DNA of 64,000 bases from Fibrella arboris (GCF_041321095.1 NZ_JBGGWE010000007.1:248001-312000), one strand, 5' to 3'; counted from the first letter of the stretch, positions 17,361 to 26,800 are shown. A program made the numbers and translations. Notes: a model not told the origin generated them from the letters alone.

Positions 17361-18452
17361 TCAAAAGCCAATCTCCAGCTGTTTGCCGATCTCGTTCCGG
17401 TCTACCGATCCGTCGGTCGATTCCAGGTTTGACAGGGAAACGCCCAGCAGTCGAACGCCTTTGGGTAAGGGCAGCAACGCCCGCATCAGTTCATGCGCCA
17501 GGTACGTTAGCCGCGCTTCATCGGCAATGGGCGAGCCGAAAGACCGACTGCGGGTGATCTGCTGGAAATCGGCATATTTTACTTTGAGGGTCAGCGTGCG
17601 ACCAATGGTTTTCAATCGCTGGCAGTCCTGCCAAAGATCGCCGATTGGGCCTTGAAGCCCCTCCACCAGGTCGGGCCATTCGCTGAGATCGGTACTGAAT
17701 GTCGTTTCTGATCCAATTGATTTTCGCTCACGGTCGGGTCTGACGGGCCGATCATCAATAGCGTTGGCAATGGCGTGGTAGAAATGACCCGCTTTGCCAA
17801 AATGACGCACCAGAAAGGCCTCCGTCTGCCGACGCAGATCAAGACCGGTGGCAATGCCCAGTTGATTCATCTTGGCCGCCGTGGCTGGCCCAATGCCGTG
17901 AAACTGCCCAACCGTCAGTGTCTCCACAAAGGACAGTCCCTGATTAGGTTTGATCACAAATAGTCCGTCGGGTTTCCGATAATCGGAGGCCAGTTTGGCG
18001 AGGAACTTGTTGTACGATACCCCCGCCGACGCCGTCAGGCCGGTGGCCTCTTTGATCGACGTTTTGATCTGCTGCGCAATCTGGGTAGCCGACGCCATCT
18101 GCTTCAGGTTTTCGGTTACGTCCAGGTAGGCTTCGTCGAGGGAGAGTGGTTCGATCAGCGGGGTGTATTCGGCAAAAACGGCCCTGATCTGCTGCGAAAC
18201 GGCTTTGTATACCTCAAAACGAGGTTTCACAAAGATCAGCTCCGGGCATTTGCGGCGGGCTGTGCTGGAGGGCATCGCCGAACGTACCCCAAACACACGG
18301 GCTTCGTAGCTGGCGGCGGCCACCACACCCCGCTCGCGCGAACCACCCACGGCAATGGGTTTGCCCCGCCAATCAGGGTTATCGCGCTGCTCCACCGACG
18401 CGTAAAAAGCGTCCATGTCCACGTGTATGATTTTCCGATGTGTCTGCTCCAT
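17361..18452 (-). CDS. dinB: DNA polymerase IV (Y family)
   Basis: 363 residues, normal length for DinB. Catalytic motifs are HVDMDAFYASVEQRDNP (~10-26) and SLDEAYLDVT (~103-112). The helix-hairpin-helix-containing thumb (FHGIGPATAAKMNQLG) and little-finger domain (IGSETTFSTDL, RTLTLKVKYADF) follow. No C-terminal beta-clamp motif was confidently seen. It is an error-prone translesion polymerase, convergent with the caspase-like gene. Confidence 0.95.
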   Translation of the reverse strand: MEQTHRKIIHVDMDAFYASVEQRDNPDWRGKPIAVGGSRERGVVAAASYEARVFGVRSAMPSSTARRKCPELIFVKPRFEVYKAVSQQIRAVFAEYTPLIEPLSLDEAYLDVTENLKQMASATQIAQQIKTSIKEATGLTASAGVSYNKFLAKLASDYRKPDGLFVIKPNQGLSFVETLTVGQFHGIGPATAAKMNQLGIATGLDLRRQTEAFLVRHFGKAGHFYHAIANAIDDRPVRPDRERKSIGSETTFSTDLSEWPDLVEGLQGPIGDLWQDCQRLKTIGRTLTLKVKYADFQQITRSRSFGSPIADEARLTYLAHELMRALLPLPKGVRLLGVSLSNLESTDGSVDRNEIGKQLEIGF

Positions 18453-18633
18453 CGTGGTTTCGTATAATACAAGACGAATATACTGCCAGCGATCGATAGT
18501 CGATGATCCGGGAGCCGTACATGGCGTATCGCTGGGTTGCGGTTGAGCGGAGCAGAATGCTTATGGCCTATAACTTCCACTGATTAACCACACTCTTTTC
18601 TTTCTTTTGCGAAAACCATTCTGGCTTAAATCG

Positions 18634-18641
18634 TATTTTTG
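18634..18641 (+). promoter_or_regulatory. Probable -7 promoter element TATTTTTG
   Basis: Matches the Bacteroidota consensus TAnnTTTG exactly, ~70 bases before the acyl-CoA ligase start. A TTG at 18607-18609 could serve as the -33 element, though the 24-base spacing is slightly long. Confidence 0.5.
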
Positions 18642-18708
18642 CTATATTACTTACAATCTCACGAATCGTAAGACAGATTGCTACGCGATTTGCTACCGCC
18701 TAACCAAC

Positions 18709-20403
18709 ATGGAATCAACGACAAACACCCATCCCTGGACTAAGTTTTATCCTAAAGGTGTACCTGCCGACATCAACCCTGATGCGTATACCTCGCTGGC
18801 TGCTCTCATCGAGGATGGCTGTAGCCGCTTCGCCGACCGGCCCGCCTACGCCTGTATGGGCAAGCTGCTAACCTATCGGGAGATCGATGAGCAGTCGAAG
18901 CAATTCGCGTCATTTCTTCAGCATGAGCTTGGCCTGAAACCCGGTGATCAGGTGGTGATTCAGATGCCCAATCTACTGCAATACCCCATTGCCATGTTTG
19001 GTATCCTGCGGGCTGGCATGACGGTCGTGAACACAAACCCGCTGTATACACCGCGCGAAATGCAGCATCAGTTCAAGGATTCGGGGGCCAAAGCCATCGT
19101 GATCCTGGCCAACTTCGCTACTAACCTGGAGAAGATCATCGACCAGACCGATATTCAGCACGTGATCGTAACGGAGATTGGCGACCGCTTGGGTTTTCCC
19201 AAGAAGCAGATCGTCAATGCCGTGGTGAAATACGTGAAGAAGATGGTGCCCGCCTACAGCCTGCCCAAGGCCATTTCCTTCAATGAAGCACTGAGCCGGG
19301 GTAGCCGCCAACCAATGACCCCCGTGGCGATCAAAGGCACCGACCGGGCCTTTATTCAGTATACGGGTGGTACAACTGGCGTGTCGAAAGGCGCGGTGCT
19401 ATCACACCGGAATATCCTGTCGAACGTAGAAGGACAGGCGGTCTGGATGGCACCGGCCGGTATTCCGGTGGGGCAGGGCGTTATTGTGGCCGCGCTACCA
19501 CTCTACCACGTATATGCGTTGACAACCAATGCCATGGCCGCGCTGAAGACGGGCGACATGAACCTGCTGATCACCAATCCCCGCGACCTTAACGCGTTTA
19601 TCGATGACCTGAAGAAGTACAAGATCACCGCGTTTACGGGGGTGAATACGCTCTATAACGGACTGCTGAACCATCCCCGCATCAACGAGGTCGACTGGAG
19701 TCATCTGAAAGTGACGTCGGCGGGGGGTATGGCCTTGCAAACGTCGGTAGCTGATCGGTGGCAGAAACTAACAGGCAACGTACCTGCCGAAGGGTATGGC
19801 CTGTCGGAAACCTCGCCGGTGCTGTGTTCAAACCCGGTCGATGGCACGTCGCGGGTGGGTACGATCGGGGTGCCCTGGCCCAGTACCGACATGAAATGCA
19901 TGCAGGAAGATGGCACTGAAGCCCCGTTGGGGCAACCCGGCGAAATATGGGCGAAAGGGCCGCAGGTATTTCAGGGGTATTATAACCGGCCGGAAGAAAC
20001 AGCCAACGTGATGGCCGGTGAGTGGTTTAAAACCGGCGACATCGGCGTGGAGAACGAAGACGGTTTCTTTAAAATCGTGGACCGTAAGAAAGACATGATC
20101 CTGGTATCTGGTTTCAACGTGTACCCCAACGAGATCGAAGATGTCGTGTCGCAGTGTCCGGGCGTGCTGGAGGCCGCTTGTATTGGTGTGCCCGACGCTA
20201 AATCGACCGAGATTGTGAAGGTGTTCGTCGTGAAAAAAGATCCTGCGCTGACCGAAGAGCAAATCCGGGCATTCTGCAAAGAGAACCTGACGGGCTACAA
20301 AGTGCCGAAACAGATCGAGTTCCGCACGGAACTACCTAAATCGAACGTAGGGAAGATTCTTCGCCGGCCCCTCCGCGATGAGGAAATGGCAAAGCAGAAG
20401 TAA
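18709..20403 (+). CDS. fadD: Long-chain fatty acid--CoA ligase
   Basis: 564 residues from ATG 18709; the upstream extension to 18607 overlaps the promoter element and is not conserved-looking. Adenylate-forming motifs are all present: the phosphate loop YTGGTTGVSKGA (~222-233), YGLSETSPV (~364-372), the hinge region TGDIGVENEDGFFKIVDRKK (~443-462) and the lysine loop KSNVGKILRR (~545-554). It activates fatty acids with ATP and CoA for beta-oxidation or lipid synthesis. It is cytosolic or membrane-peripheral. Confidence 0.92.
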   Translation: MESTTNTHPWTKFYPKGVPADINPDAYTSLAALIEDGCSRFADRPAYACMGKLLTYREIDEQSKQFASFLQHELGLKPGDQVVIQMPNLLQYPIAMFGILRAGMTVVNTNPLYTPREMQHQFKDSGAKAIVILANFATNLEKIIDQTDIQHVIVTEIGDRLGFPKKQIVNAVVKYVKKMVPAYSLPKAISFNEALSRGSRQPMTPVAIKGTDRAFIQYTGGTTGVSKGAVLSHRNILSNVEGQAVWMAPAGIPVGQGVIVAALPLYHVYALTTNAMAALKTGDMNLLITNPRDLNAFIDDLKKYKITAFTGVNTLYNGLLNHPRINEVDWSHLKVTSAGGMALQTSVADRWQKLTGNVPAEGYGLSETSPVLCSNPVDGTSRVGTIGVPWPSTDMKCMQEDGTEAPLGQPGEIWAKGPQVFQGYYNRPEETANVMAGEWFKTGDIGVENEDGFFKIVDRKKDMILVSGFNVYPNEIEDVVSQCPGVLEAACIGVPDAKSTEIVKVFVVKKDPALTEEQIRAFCKENLTGYKVPKQIEFRTELPKSNVGKILRRPLRDEEMAKQK

Positions 20404-20412
20404 AACAACAGG

Positions 20413-20505
20413 GAAATAGCCGTGTAGCACCGAGCCGCAAGAACACCGCGTCGCCATCAATAGGGACGCGGTGTCCGTTGCGGCTCGGTGCTACACGGCT
20501 ATTTC
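20413..20505. terminator. Long inverted repeat between convergent genes
   Basis: Outer arms 20413-20440 and 20478-20505 are perfectly complementary over 28 bases; inner arms ACACCGCGTC (20443-20452) and GACGCGGTGT (20465-20474) extend the stem. The stop codon of the minus-strand rhodanese gene lies in the right arm. Probably acts as a two-way terminator, though without long U-tracts. Confidence 0.85.
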
Positions 20506-21185
20506 AGCAACCCCCGCAAGGTCGCTTCATCGCAATAGCCAAGTTGGCGGTTTGCTAGCTTGCCCTTACGGAAAAGAAGGAGCGTGGGTAACTCATTGAC
20601 CTGATACATGGCCAGCAACGCTTTTTCGATATCTGCATTCGCCTTGATAATAGTCACCTGTCCGGCCAGTTCGGTCGTAAGCTTGTCGATAACGGGCGCC
20701 ATTTTTTTGCAGGGAGCACACCAGGTTGCATACACATCCACCAGTACCACCGGCTGAACCCGAAGCAGACTATCAAAGCGGGCAACGGGCCACTGCGCCG
20801 ATTCCTCTGAGCGCGTCACACCAGCTACAGGCATCATCTTTGACGACCATTTCAGGTAGCCGCCCTGCAGTTCATACACCGTCGGGTAGCCCAGTTCGCG
20901 CAGCTTCTCTGCGGCCCCTTTGCTGCGGCCTCCCGACAGACAGTACACGAATACTGGTTTGCTTTTGTCGAGTTCAGCCAGCGCCTGCCGGAAATCATCT
21001 CGCTGCGAATTGATGTTGACCGCGTTGGGCAAATGACCGTCGGCATACTCAGCGGGTGTCCGTACGTCGATAAGCTGTGCCTGTTTACGTTGATTGAGCA
21101 GGCTGGCAAACGTATCGACCGCCACCGGTTGAGCCCAGACAAACTGGCCAACGATCAACATGGCTGATAGAAGAATGAATTTCAT
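20499..21185 (-). CDS. Exported rhodanese-thioredoxin fusion
   Basis: 228 residues: signal peptide (LLSAMLIVGQFVWAQ), rhodanese domain (~25-115) with an active-site loop VYCLSGGRS, then a thioredoxin domain (~125-228) with ATWCAPCKKM and the cis-proline site ELPTLLLF. Both redox centres are intact. The periplasmic fusion suggests handling of sulfane sulfur or persulfides with thiol-disulfide exchange; which substrate is unknown. It is convergent with the acyl-CoA ligase. Confidence 0.9.
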   Translation of the reverse strand: MKFILLSAMLIVGQFVWAQPVAVDTFASLLNQRKQAQLIDVRTPAEYADGHLPNAVNINSQRDDFRQALAELDKSKPVFVYCLSGGRSKGAAEKLRELGYPTVYELQGGYLKWSSKMMPVAGVTRSEESAQWPVARFDSLLRVQPVVLVDVYATWCAPCKKMAPVIDKLTTELAGQVTIIKANADIEKALLAMYQVNELPTLLLFRKGKLANRQLGYCDEATLRGLLK

Positions 21186-21265
21186 TGATAATCGGGTCTT
21201 AGGTGAGCAGGTGTCATTGGCTACAAAGCTAAGCTGTACCCAAACGCCTTGACTGGGTACGCCCT

Positions 21266-21302
21266 AAAAAAACAGACACAGCCCTGCGCAGGGCTGTGTC
21301 TG
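21266..21302 (-). terminator. Intrinsic terminator with perfect 30-bp palindrome
   Basis: Bases 21273-21302 form a perfect palindrome (15-base arms, CAGACACAGCCCTGC). On the minus strand it is followed by a run of seven T (21266-21272 as A on the plus strand). It ends the LytTR gene at 21349-21774. Confidence 0.9.
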
Positions 21303-21348
21303 AAAGAGTAAAGGCAGTAATAAAGACCGACTGTCGGCTGGCTTGATG

Positions 21349-21774
21349 CTAATTTACCAGTGTCTGTACTTTTTGCTGAAAACCCTCGAATTGCTGAAAA
21401 AACAGGCTGGCTTTCCGGCGGGAGACATCAATGCGGTCGCCATTGGTTAGCTGAACAGAAAGCTGATGGCGGCTGGGATGCGCCTCATCCAGATACAGCA
21501 AATTAACGATATTCTTTTTGTGGGGGCGCGCAAATACACCGGGTGCCAGCCGGGTAGCCATTTTTTTCAGTGTCAGCGATACCATGAGCCGGGAGCCATC
21601 ACTGAAGTGAAACATGGTGTAATTGCCTTCTCCTTCCAGCCGGACAATCTGATGCATGGGCATCGATTTCCGGTACCCCCAGAAAGGCAGCGTAAGGTCC
21701 GACAGGTCGAATAAACGGGTGAGTGCCTCGGGTGTAATGCCCGAGCAGACAGATGAGAATCTGTTCGCAGTCAT
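21349..21774 (-). CDS. LytTR-type regulator without receiver domain
   Basis: 142 residues from ATG 21774; an upstream in-frame extension to 21846 looks like AT-rich leader. The LytTR domain spans ~40-135: IVRLEGEGNYTMFHFSDGS, VFARPHKKNIVNLLYLD, INGD-like LTNGDRIDVSRRK. As in the other LytTR gene of this window there is no receiver domain. It has its own strong terminator and is single-gene. Targets unknown. Confidence 0.85.
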   Translation of the reverse strand: MTANRFSSVCSGITPEALTRLFDLSDLTLPFWGYRKSMPMHQIVRLEGEGNYTMFHFSDGSRLMVSLTLKKMATRLAPGVFARPHKKNIVNLLYLDEAHPSRHQLSVQLTNGDRIDVSRRKASLFFQQFEGFQQKVQTLVN

Positions 21775-22010
21775 GATGTGAAAAATAGTAAATGTGGATA
21801 GATAAAAGAAGTGCTGCAAGTTCAAGCAAAACCAGTTGATAGTCAATACCCCGGATGGGGTAACTTATAAGCCGTTTACTAAATAGATGGCTGAGTATTA
21901 ATAAGTAATGAGGCCAATTAAAGTGCACTTAACAATCAATCGTCTGACAACATACCGGACGTCCTTACCGTTAATAAAGCATCCTTATCGACGAATAGCT
22001 GCCCCCTAGT

Positions 22011-22823
22011 ATGCGATCTATACTCGTACTTGTCATTGCGTTGTTGGCATTGACGGCCTGCCAGAAAAAGACCGTCGATACGTCGGCTGGAGCCTTGCAA
22101 CTTGCCTTGGATAACCGGGTGGGAAATAGCGATCTGGCGTTGGGCACAGGTACGTATCAGAATAAGTCGGGCGAAACGTTCACTGTTACCCGGTTCGATT
22201 ACTTTATCAGCAATATCCGACTGCTTCGCGCCGACGGGTCTGCCTACACCGTTCCACAGGATGATAGCTATTTTCTGATTCGTGAAGCAGACCCAGCATC
22301 CCAGACCGTCACCCTCAACAACGTACCTGCGGGCGAATACACGCAGCTCGAGTTCATGGTGGGTGTCGACAGTCTGCGTAATACGGCCGATGTGGGCAAA
22401 CGAACAGGGGTTCTTGATCCGGCCGGTAGCCACACCAGCGGTATGTACTGGGATTGGAATACGGGCTACATTCACCTGAAACTGGAAGGAACGTCGCCCC
22501 AGGCTCCGCTCGATGCCACGGGTAGCCGGAATTTTCGGTATCATATCGGCCTGTTTGGCGGCTACCAGACCCCAACGCTCAACAACCTGCGCACTGTTCG
22601 CGTACCGTTAAGTGGCATTGGAAAAGGCGTTCAAATTGGTAATGACTTTTCTGTCGCTGCGTTGGTTACGGTTAATGTGGATGCAGGTAAACTGTTCGAT
22701 GGCCCTACGCCGATCAGCATTGCCACGTACCCGGATGTGATGGTGTCACCTATTTCGGCCACCATTGCCACCAATTACGCCACTATGTTTTCACTGAAAG
22801 CGTCTTCGTTCGTGTCGAGGTAG
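22011..22823 (+). CDS. MbnP-like lipoprotein
   Basis: 270 residues with a lipobox (LLALTAC, Cys ~17). The mature protein fits the MbnP domain: VTRFDYFISNIRLLR (~62-76), LNNVPAGEYTQLEFMVGVD (~102-120) and the signature GMYWDWNTGYIHLKLEG (~144-160). In characterised MbnP a conserved tryptophan in this region is oxidised to kynurenine by the partner MbnH and is used in copper binding; W147 and W149 are the candidates here. The MbnH-like gene follows after 23 bases, so the pair is intact. Confidence 0.85.
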   Translation: MRSILVLVIALLALTACQKKTVDTSAGALQLALDNRVGNSDLALGTGTYQNKSGETFTVTRFDYFISNIRLLRADGSAYTVPQDDSYFLIREADPASQTVTLNNVPAGEYTQLEFMVGVDSLRNTADVGKRTGVLDPAGSHTSGMYWDWNTGYIHLKLEGTSPQAPLDATGSRNFRYHIGLFGGYQTPTLNNLRTVRVPLSGIGKGVQIGNDFSVAALVTVNVDAGKLFDGPTPISIATYPDVMVSPISATIATNYATMFSLKASSFVSR

Positions 22824-22846
22824 ATGCACTTAAGTCCTACTTATTC

Positions 22847-23935
22847 GTGAAGTCTATCCGCTGGTTGGTCTTGCTGTGCAGCGCAGCCCTTTGGGGCTGG
22901 GTGGCATCGTGCGGACCAAAAACAAACACGGATGGTGTAGATCCCAAGCCGCCCACGGCCGTCGGTACGCCTTATGCCTGGAAAACGCCCGCTAACTTCC
23001 CCGAGCCGGTCTATGATTTCGAGAATAACCCGCTAACCAAAGAAGGCGTGGCGCTGGGTCGAACGCTGTTTTATGATGCCACCCTGTCGAAAGACGGCAC
23101 CATCACCTGTGCATTTTGTCACTCGCCGTTCACCGCTTTTTCGCATACCGATCATCCACTCAGCCACGGTATCAAAGACCAGATAGGCACGCGCAACGTA
23201 CCTGGCATTTTCAACCTGGCCTGGCGGGAAACGTTCTTCTGGGACGGCGGCATTTTCGATCTTGATCTGCTGCCCATCGCGCCTATTCAAAATCCTGTCG
23301 AAATGGGCGATTCGCTGGGGAATGTCCTGAAAAAAGTGCGCGCCAGTGGCCGGTATCGTCCCCTCTTCAAAGCGGCCTACGGTACGGATTCGATCACGTC
23401 GGAGCGTTTTCTGAAGTCATTGTCGCAGTTCATGCTCACCATGGTCTCGGCCAATTCGGGGTATGACAAGTACGTTCGGAAGGAGTCTGACGCAGCGCTA
23501 CCCGACGCTGCCCAACGTGGACTGACGCTGTTCCAGGCTAAATGCGCGGGTTGTCATAAAGAGCCGTTTTTTACCGACCAAAGCTTTCGGAATAACGGCC
23601 TGCCCAAACTAACCACCGCCAAATTCGACGATCTGGGCCGGGGCGCTATCACAGGTAATGCCGTAGATAACTACAAATTCCGGGTACCCAGCCTGCGGAA
23701 TATCGAGTTCACGCCGCCTTACATGCACGACGGCCGGTTTAGCACCTTGCAACAGGTGTTGAAACATTACGCCACGGGCGTGCAGGATAGTCCCCAACTC
23801 GATCCGCTGCTGAAACAGAGTGGTCAGCTGGGTATCCCGATGACGCAGCAGGAGCAGAACGATATCATCACGTTTCTGCTTACCCTGACCGACTACTCGT
23901 TTATCAGCAATCCTGATCTGCAACCATTGCGGTAG
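22847..23935 (+). CDS. MbnH/MauG-like di-heme peroxidase lipoprotein
   Basis: 362 residues from a GTG start, with a lipobox (GWVASC). Two c-type heme sites are present: C88-A-F-C91-H92 and C233-A-G-C236-H237, in the two-domain cytochrome c peroxidase layout, with VPSLRNIEFTPPYMHDGRF (~284-302) as the usual C-terminal core motif. Because it directly follows an MbnP-like gene, the likely job is oxidative modification of that partner rather than removal of peroxide. It is located at the periplasmic side of a membrane. Confidence 0.85.
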   Translation: MKSIRWLVLLCSAALWGWVASCGPKTNTDGVDPKPPTAVGTPYAWKTPANFPEPVYDFENNPLTKEGVALGRTLFYDATLSKDGTITCAFCHSPFTAFSHTDHPLSHGIKDQIGTRNVPGIFNLAWRETFFWDGGIFDLDLLPIAPIQNPVEMGDSLGNVLKKVRASGRYRPLFKAAYGTDSITSERFLKSLSQFMLTMVSANSGYDKYVRKESDAALPDAAQRGLTLFQAKCAGCHKEPFFTDQSFRNNGLPKLTTAKFDDLGRGAITGNAVDNYKFRVPSLRNIEFTPPYMHDGRFSTLQQVLKHYATGVQDSPQLDPLLKQSGQLGIPMTQQEQNDIITFLLTLTDYSFISNPDLQPLR

Positions 23936-24025
23936 GTACGTTGCTGAGGTTCGCTGGCGGGTAAAATCTGCATGTATCAGCTTGAATCCGGTTAATCAGC
24001 AGGCTGTTTGCGTCTATCTTGCAGG

Positions 24026-26275
24026 ATGCAACACCGTCAACACCTCCTGATTCCGCTTTTTTTGTTCTGGGCTGCCTTTGCCGTGGCCCAATCGTCAACC
24101 AACGTACTGGTTACCGACCTGACCCGCATTAAGCAGGTAGGCGGTATTCAGGCCGCTCCAAACGGGCAACAGGCGCTCTACACGCTGACAACGATTGAGC
24201 CTCAGCCCGACCAGCCACTCGAGTACGAGTATCGGACGCACATCTACCTGCTAAACCGCCAATCGGGCGAGGTAAAGGCCCTGACGCGAGGTGCCGAAAG
24301 CGCCCGGCAGGCTGTTTGGTCGCCCGATGGAAAACAGATTGCGTTTGCCCGAACCGTGAAAGGCAAATCGCAGGTATTTGTCATGCCGCTCGATGGGGGC
24401 GAAGCCTATCAACTGACAACCCTGGCCTATGGCGCTGGGAACCCCGTTTTTTCGCCCGATGGTAAACGAGTCCTGTTTAGCAGCTCAGCCACGTTTGCTG
24501 ACTTACTGGCCGACACGCTATTGAATCCAGGCCGGAAAGGACCGCTGTGGTCAGTCGAAAAACCGGGGATTTCGGCGGCTGAGGTACTGCCGAAGAAAGA
24601 TGGCCCGAAGCCTAATCCGGATGGATCACTCGCCGAAATCAGGGCCTATCTGGCCAAAGACGTTGATGATAAGAAGGCAAAGGTGATTAACCGGCTGAAT
24701 TTCCAGGGTGAATCGACCACCGAGCCAATGATGAGTTTCCAGCACCTCTACGTGATTGATGTGCGCGAAGGGGCTACCCCTAAACCCATCACACGCGGCT
24801 TTGCGTCGTACCAGGCGGCTACCTGGTTACCCAACGGCCAGTCGGTACTGGCGGTGACCGATCGAGACCCGGCTCAGCATCCTGACCGTGAAGTCGACAA
24901 CGCCATTGTGGCTATTCCGGCCGATGCTACTACGCCGGGTACGGTAACGTACCTGTTGAGCGAAGCGGGCAAATCGTTTGGTGCGCCCACTCCATCGCCC
25001 AACGGGCTGAAACTGGCCTACATGGCTGGCAACTCGCGGGGTGTCGGTTTCCCTGGTCTGGCCCTGGCCGACTTGAACGGCACAATCGTCAGCAATGCCA
25101 AAACTATTGACTTCGACCGGGCCGCCGGCAATCTGGTTTGGGCTAACGTACCGGCCGGAGCGCCGGTCGGCTCACGCGCCAGCCGGAGCAGCAAGCAGAC
25201 GACATCGGCTGAGTGGGTGCTCTACTTCACGGCCAACGCCGATGGTGGTATTCCGCTGTATCGCCTCAACACCCGTACCAACACCATCGACCGCCTGACA
25301 ACGCCGGAATCGGGCGTGACCAATTTCGATGTAAATGGCAGCGAGATCATCTTTGCTAAAACGGAAGTGGCCGACCCGTCGGCCCTATATGTAGCTTCGC
25401 TGGACGCCACGGCGCCCAAAAAACTGCTGGCACCCAACGCCGATTGGCTAGCTGGCAAAGTGCTTAGTTATCCTAAAAAAGGGGTGTACAGGAATTCGGC
25501 CGGTCAGTCTGTGGAGTACTGGATCATGAAACCGGCCCGCTTTGTCGAGGGGAAGACGTACCCGCTGGTGCTGAATATGCACGGCGGACCAACGGCCATG
25601 TGGGGGCCCGGCGAGCAGTCGATGTGGCATGAACTGCAATACTTATGTGCGCAGGGATACGGGGTTGTGTACGCCAATCCGCGTGGGTCGGGCGGCTACG
25701 GGCAGGCCTTCCAACGGGCCAACTACCGCGACTGGGGCACCGGTCCGGCCGAGGATGTGCTGGCGGCTGCCACCGCCGCTGCCCGCGAGCCCTGGGTTGA
25801 TACCAGCCGGCAAGTCATTACTGGCGGCTCTTACGCGGGTTACCTGACGGCCTGGATCGTTGGGCACGACAACCGGTTTAAAGCCGCCTTCGCGCAACGG
25901 GGCGTGTATGATCTGACCACCTTCATGGGCGAGGGTAATGCCTGGGCACTGGTGCCAAACTACTTCGGTTTACCGTGGGAAGCGGGTGCGAAAGCCATTC
26001 TGGACGCCAATTCGCCGTACTCGTTCGTTCAGAATATCAAGACGCCGTTGCTGATTAAGCACGGCGAAAATGATCTGCGAACGGGCATTATTCAGTCGGA
26101 GATGATGTACAAGAGTTTGAAAATACTGGGCCGCCCCGTCGAGTATGTCCGTATGCCGGGCGCTACCCATGAGCTTAGCCGCTCGGGCAACGTTCGCCAG
26201 CGCATCGACCGCTTGCTCCGCATCTACGAATTCTTCGAACGCTTCGTAGGGAATACGAACGGGCAAGTGAAATAA
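24026..26275 (+). CDS. Exported S9-family (prolyl oligopeptidase type) peptidase
   Basis: About 749 residues from ATG 24026, with signal peptide FLFWAAFAVAQ. The first ~480 residues form a beta-propeller with WD40-like PD40 repeats (VWSPDGKQIAFAR, VFSPDGKRVLFSS, TPSPNGLKLAYMA). The alpha/beta-hydrolase domain has the nucleophile in GGSYAGYL (~605), aspartate in GENDLRTG and histidine in GATHELSR. This is the acylaminoacyl-peptidase/DPP-like layout, acting on short peptides in the periplasm. Confidence 0.92.
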   Translation: MQHRQHLLIPLFLFWAAFAVAQSSTNVLVTDLTRIKQVGGIQAAPNGQQALYTLTTIEPQPDQPLEYEYRTHIYLLNRQSGEVKALTRGAESARQAVWSPDGKQIAFARTVKGKSQVFVMPLDGGEAYQLTTLAYGAGNPVFSPDGKRVLFSSSATFADLLADTLLNPGRKGPLWSVEKPGISAAEVLPKKDGPKPNPDGSLAEIRAYLAKDVDDKKAKVINRLNFQGESTTEPMMSFQHLYVIDVREGATPKPITRGFASYQAATWLPNGQSVLAVTDRDPAQHPDREVDNAIVAIPADATTPGTVTYLLSEAGKSFGAPTPSPNGLKLAYMAGNSRGVGFPGLALADLNGTIVSNAKTIDFDRAAGNLVWANVPAGAPVGSRASRSSKQTTSAEWVLYFTANADGGIPLYRLNTRTNTIDRLTTPESGVTNFDVNGSEIIFAKTEVADPSALYVASLDATAPKKLLAPNADWLAGKVLSYPKKGVYRNSAGQSVEYWIMKPARFVEGKTYPLVLNMHGGPTAMWGPGEQSMWHELQYLCAQGYGVVYANPRGSGGYGQAFQRANYRDWGTGPAEDVLAAATAAAREPWVDTSRQVITGGSYAGYLTAWIVGHDNRFKAAFAQRGVYDLTTFMGEGNAWALVPNYFGLPWEAGAKAILDANSPYSFVQNIKTPLLIKHGENDLRTGIIQSEMMYKSLKILGRPVEYVRMPGATHELSRSGNVRQRIDRLLRIYEFFERFVGNTNGQVK

Positions 26276-26276
26276 A

Positions 26277-26361
26277 AAAAAGGTTAACACAGAGGCACTG
26301 AGGACACAGAGAAAAATACTATAAATTCTGTGTTCTCAGTGCCTCTGTATTTAACCCTTTT
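26277..26361. terminator. Inverted repeat between convergent genes
   Basis: Core arms ACAGAGGCACTGAG (26289-26302) and CTCAGTGCCTCTGT (26335-26348) are perfect; pairing continues imperfectly outward to an A-run on the left and T-run on the right, so it can act as an intrinsic terminator in both directions. Confidence 0.85.
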
Positions 26362-26629
26362 ACTCGTTATCACTATGATCCTTGTGCCCATGCCCCTTGG
26401 GGCCACGCTCATCGGCTAATTCTGTTTTGGTTTTGCCGCCTGGCGTTTGCTGACGGCCCGCTGGTGCGTGGTCATCTTCGGTACTTTGTTTGCTTTTGTG
26501 AACGCCCCGCGACGTTTTACCCTGGTCTTCGTCAGCGGTCCCGCGTCCGGGCAGGTTCGTGTTCAGTTCGTGCTTCTTGGTGTTGTCGGCGGTATCGCGG
26601 ACAGTCGGCTGGGTTGTTTGCTTGCTCAT
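26360..26629 (-). CDS. Small, highly charged, probably disordered protein
   Basis: 89 residues with almost no hydrophobic residues: rich in Lys, Asp, Glu, Gly, Thr and Gln (KKHELNTNLPGRGTADEDQ, ending in GHGHKDHSDNE). No signal peptide or membrane helix. Such hydrophilic low-complexity proteins are often general-stress proteins, but no family is recognised here. The reading frame is supported by full-length openness and by terminator placement. Confidence 0.6.
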   Translation of the reverse strand: MSKQTTQPTVRDTADNTKKHELNTNLPGRGTADEDQGKTSRGVHKSKQSTEDDHAPAGRQQTPGGKTKTELADERGPKGHGHKDHSDNE

Positions 26630-26640
26630 AACGTTTGTTG

Positions 26641-26742
26641 GTTAATGGGGTAGCAGTTGGCGGGTGCAGCAGGCAGACCTCACTCAGGTACGTTCTATAC
26701 CGCGAGGCCTGCCTGCTGCACCCGCCAACTGCTACTCCGTTA
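26641..26742. repeat. Long inverted repeat between divergent genes
   Basis: Arms 26649-26675 and 26708-26734 are perfectly complementary over 27 bases, and weaker pairing extends on both sides. It lies between divergently transcribed genes, so it cannot be a terminator for either; it would form a stem in a 5' leader or a cruciform in DNA. Confidence 0.9.
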
Positions 26743-26800
26743 AAACCCCTATCCCCGGCCTGTTGTTTACCTTTAGCGATTCATCGGTCCGTCTCTCTTT

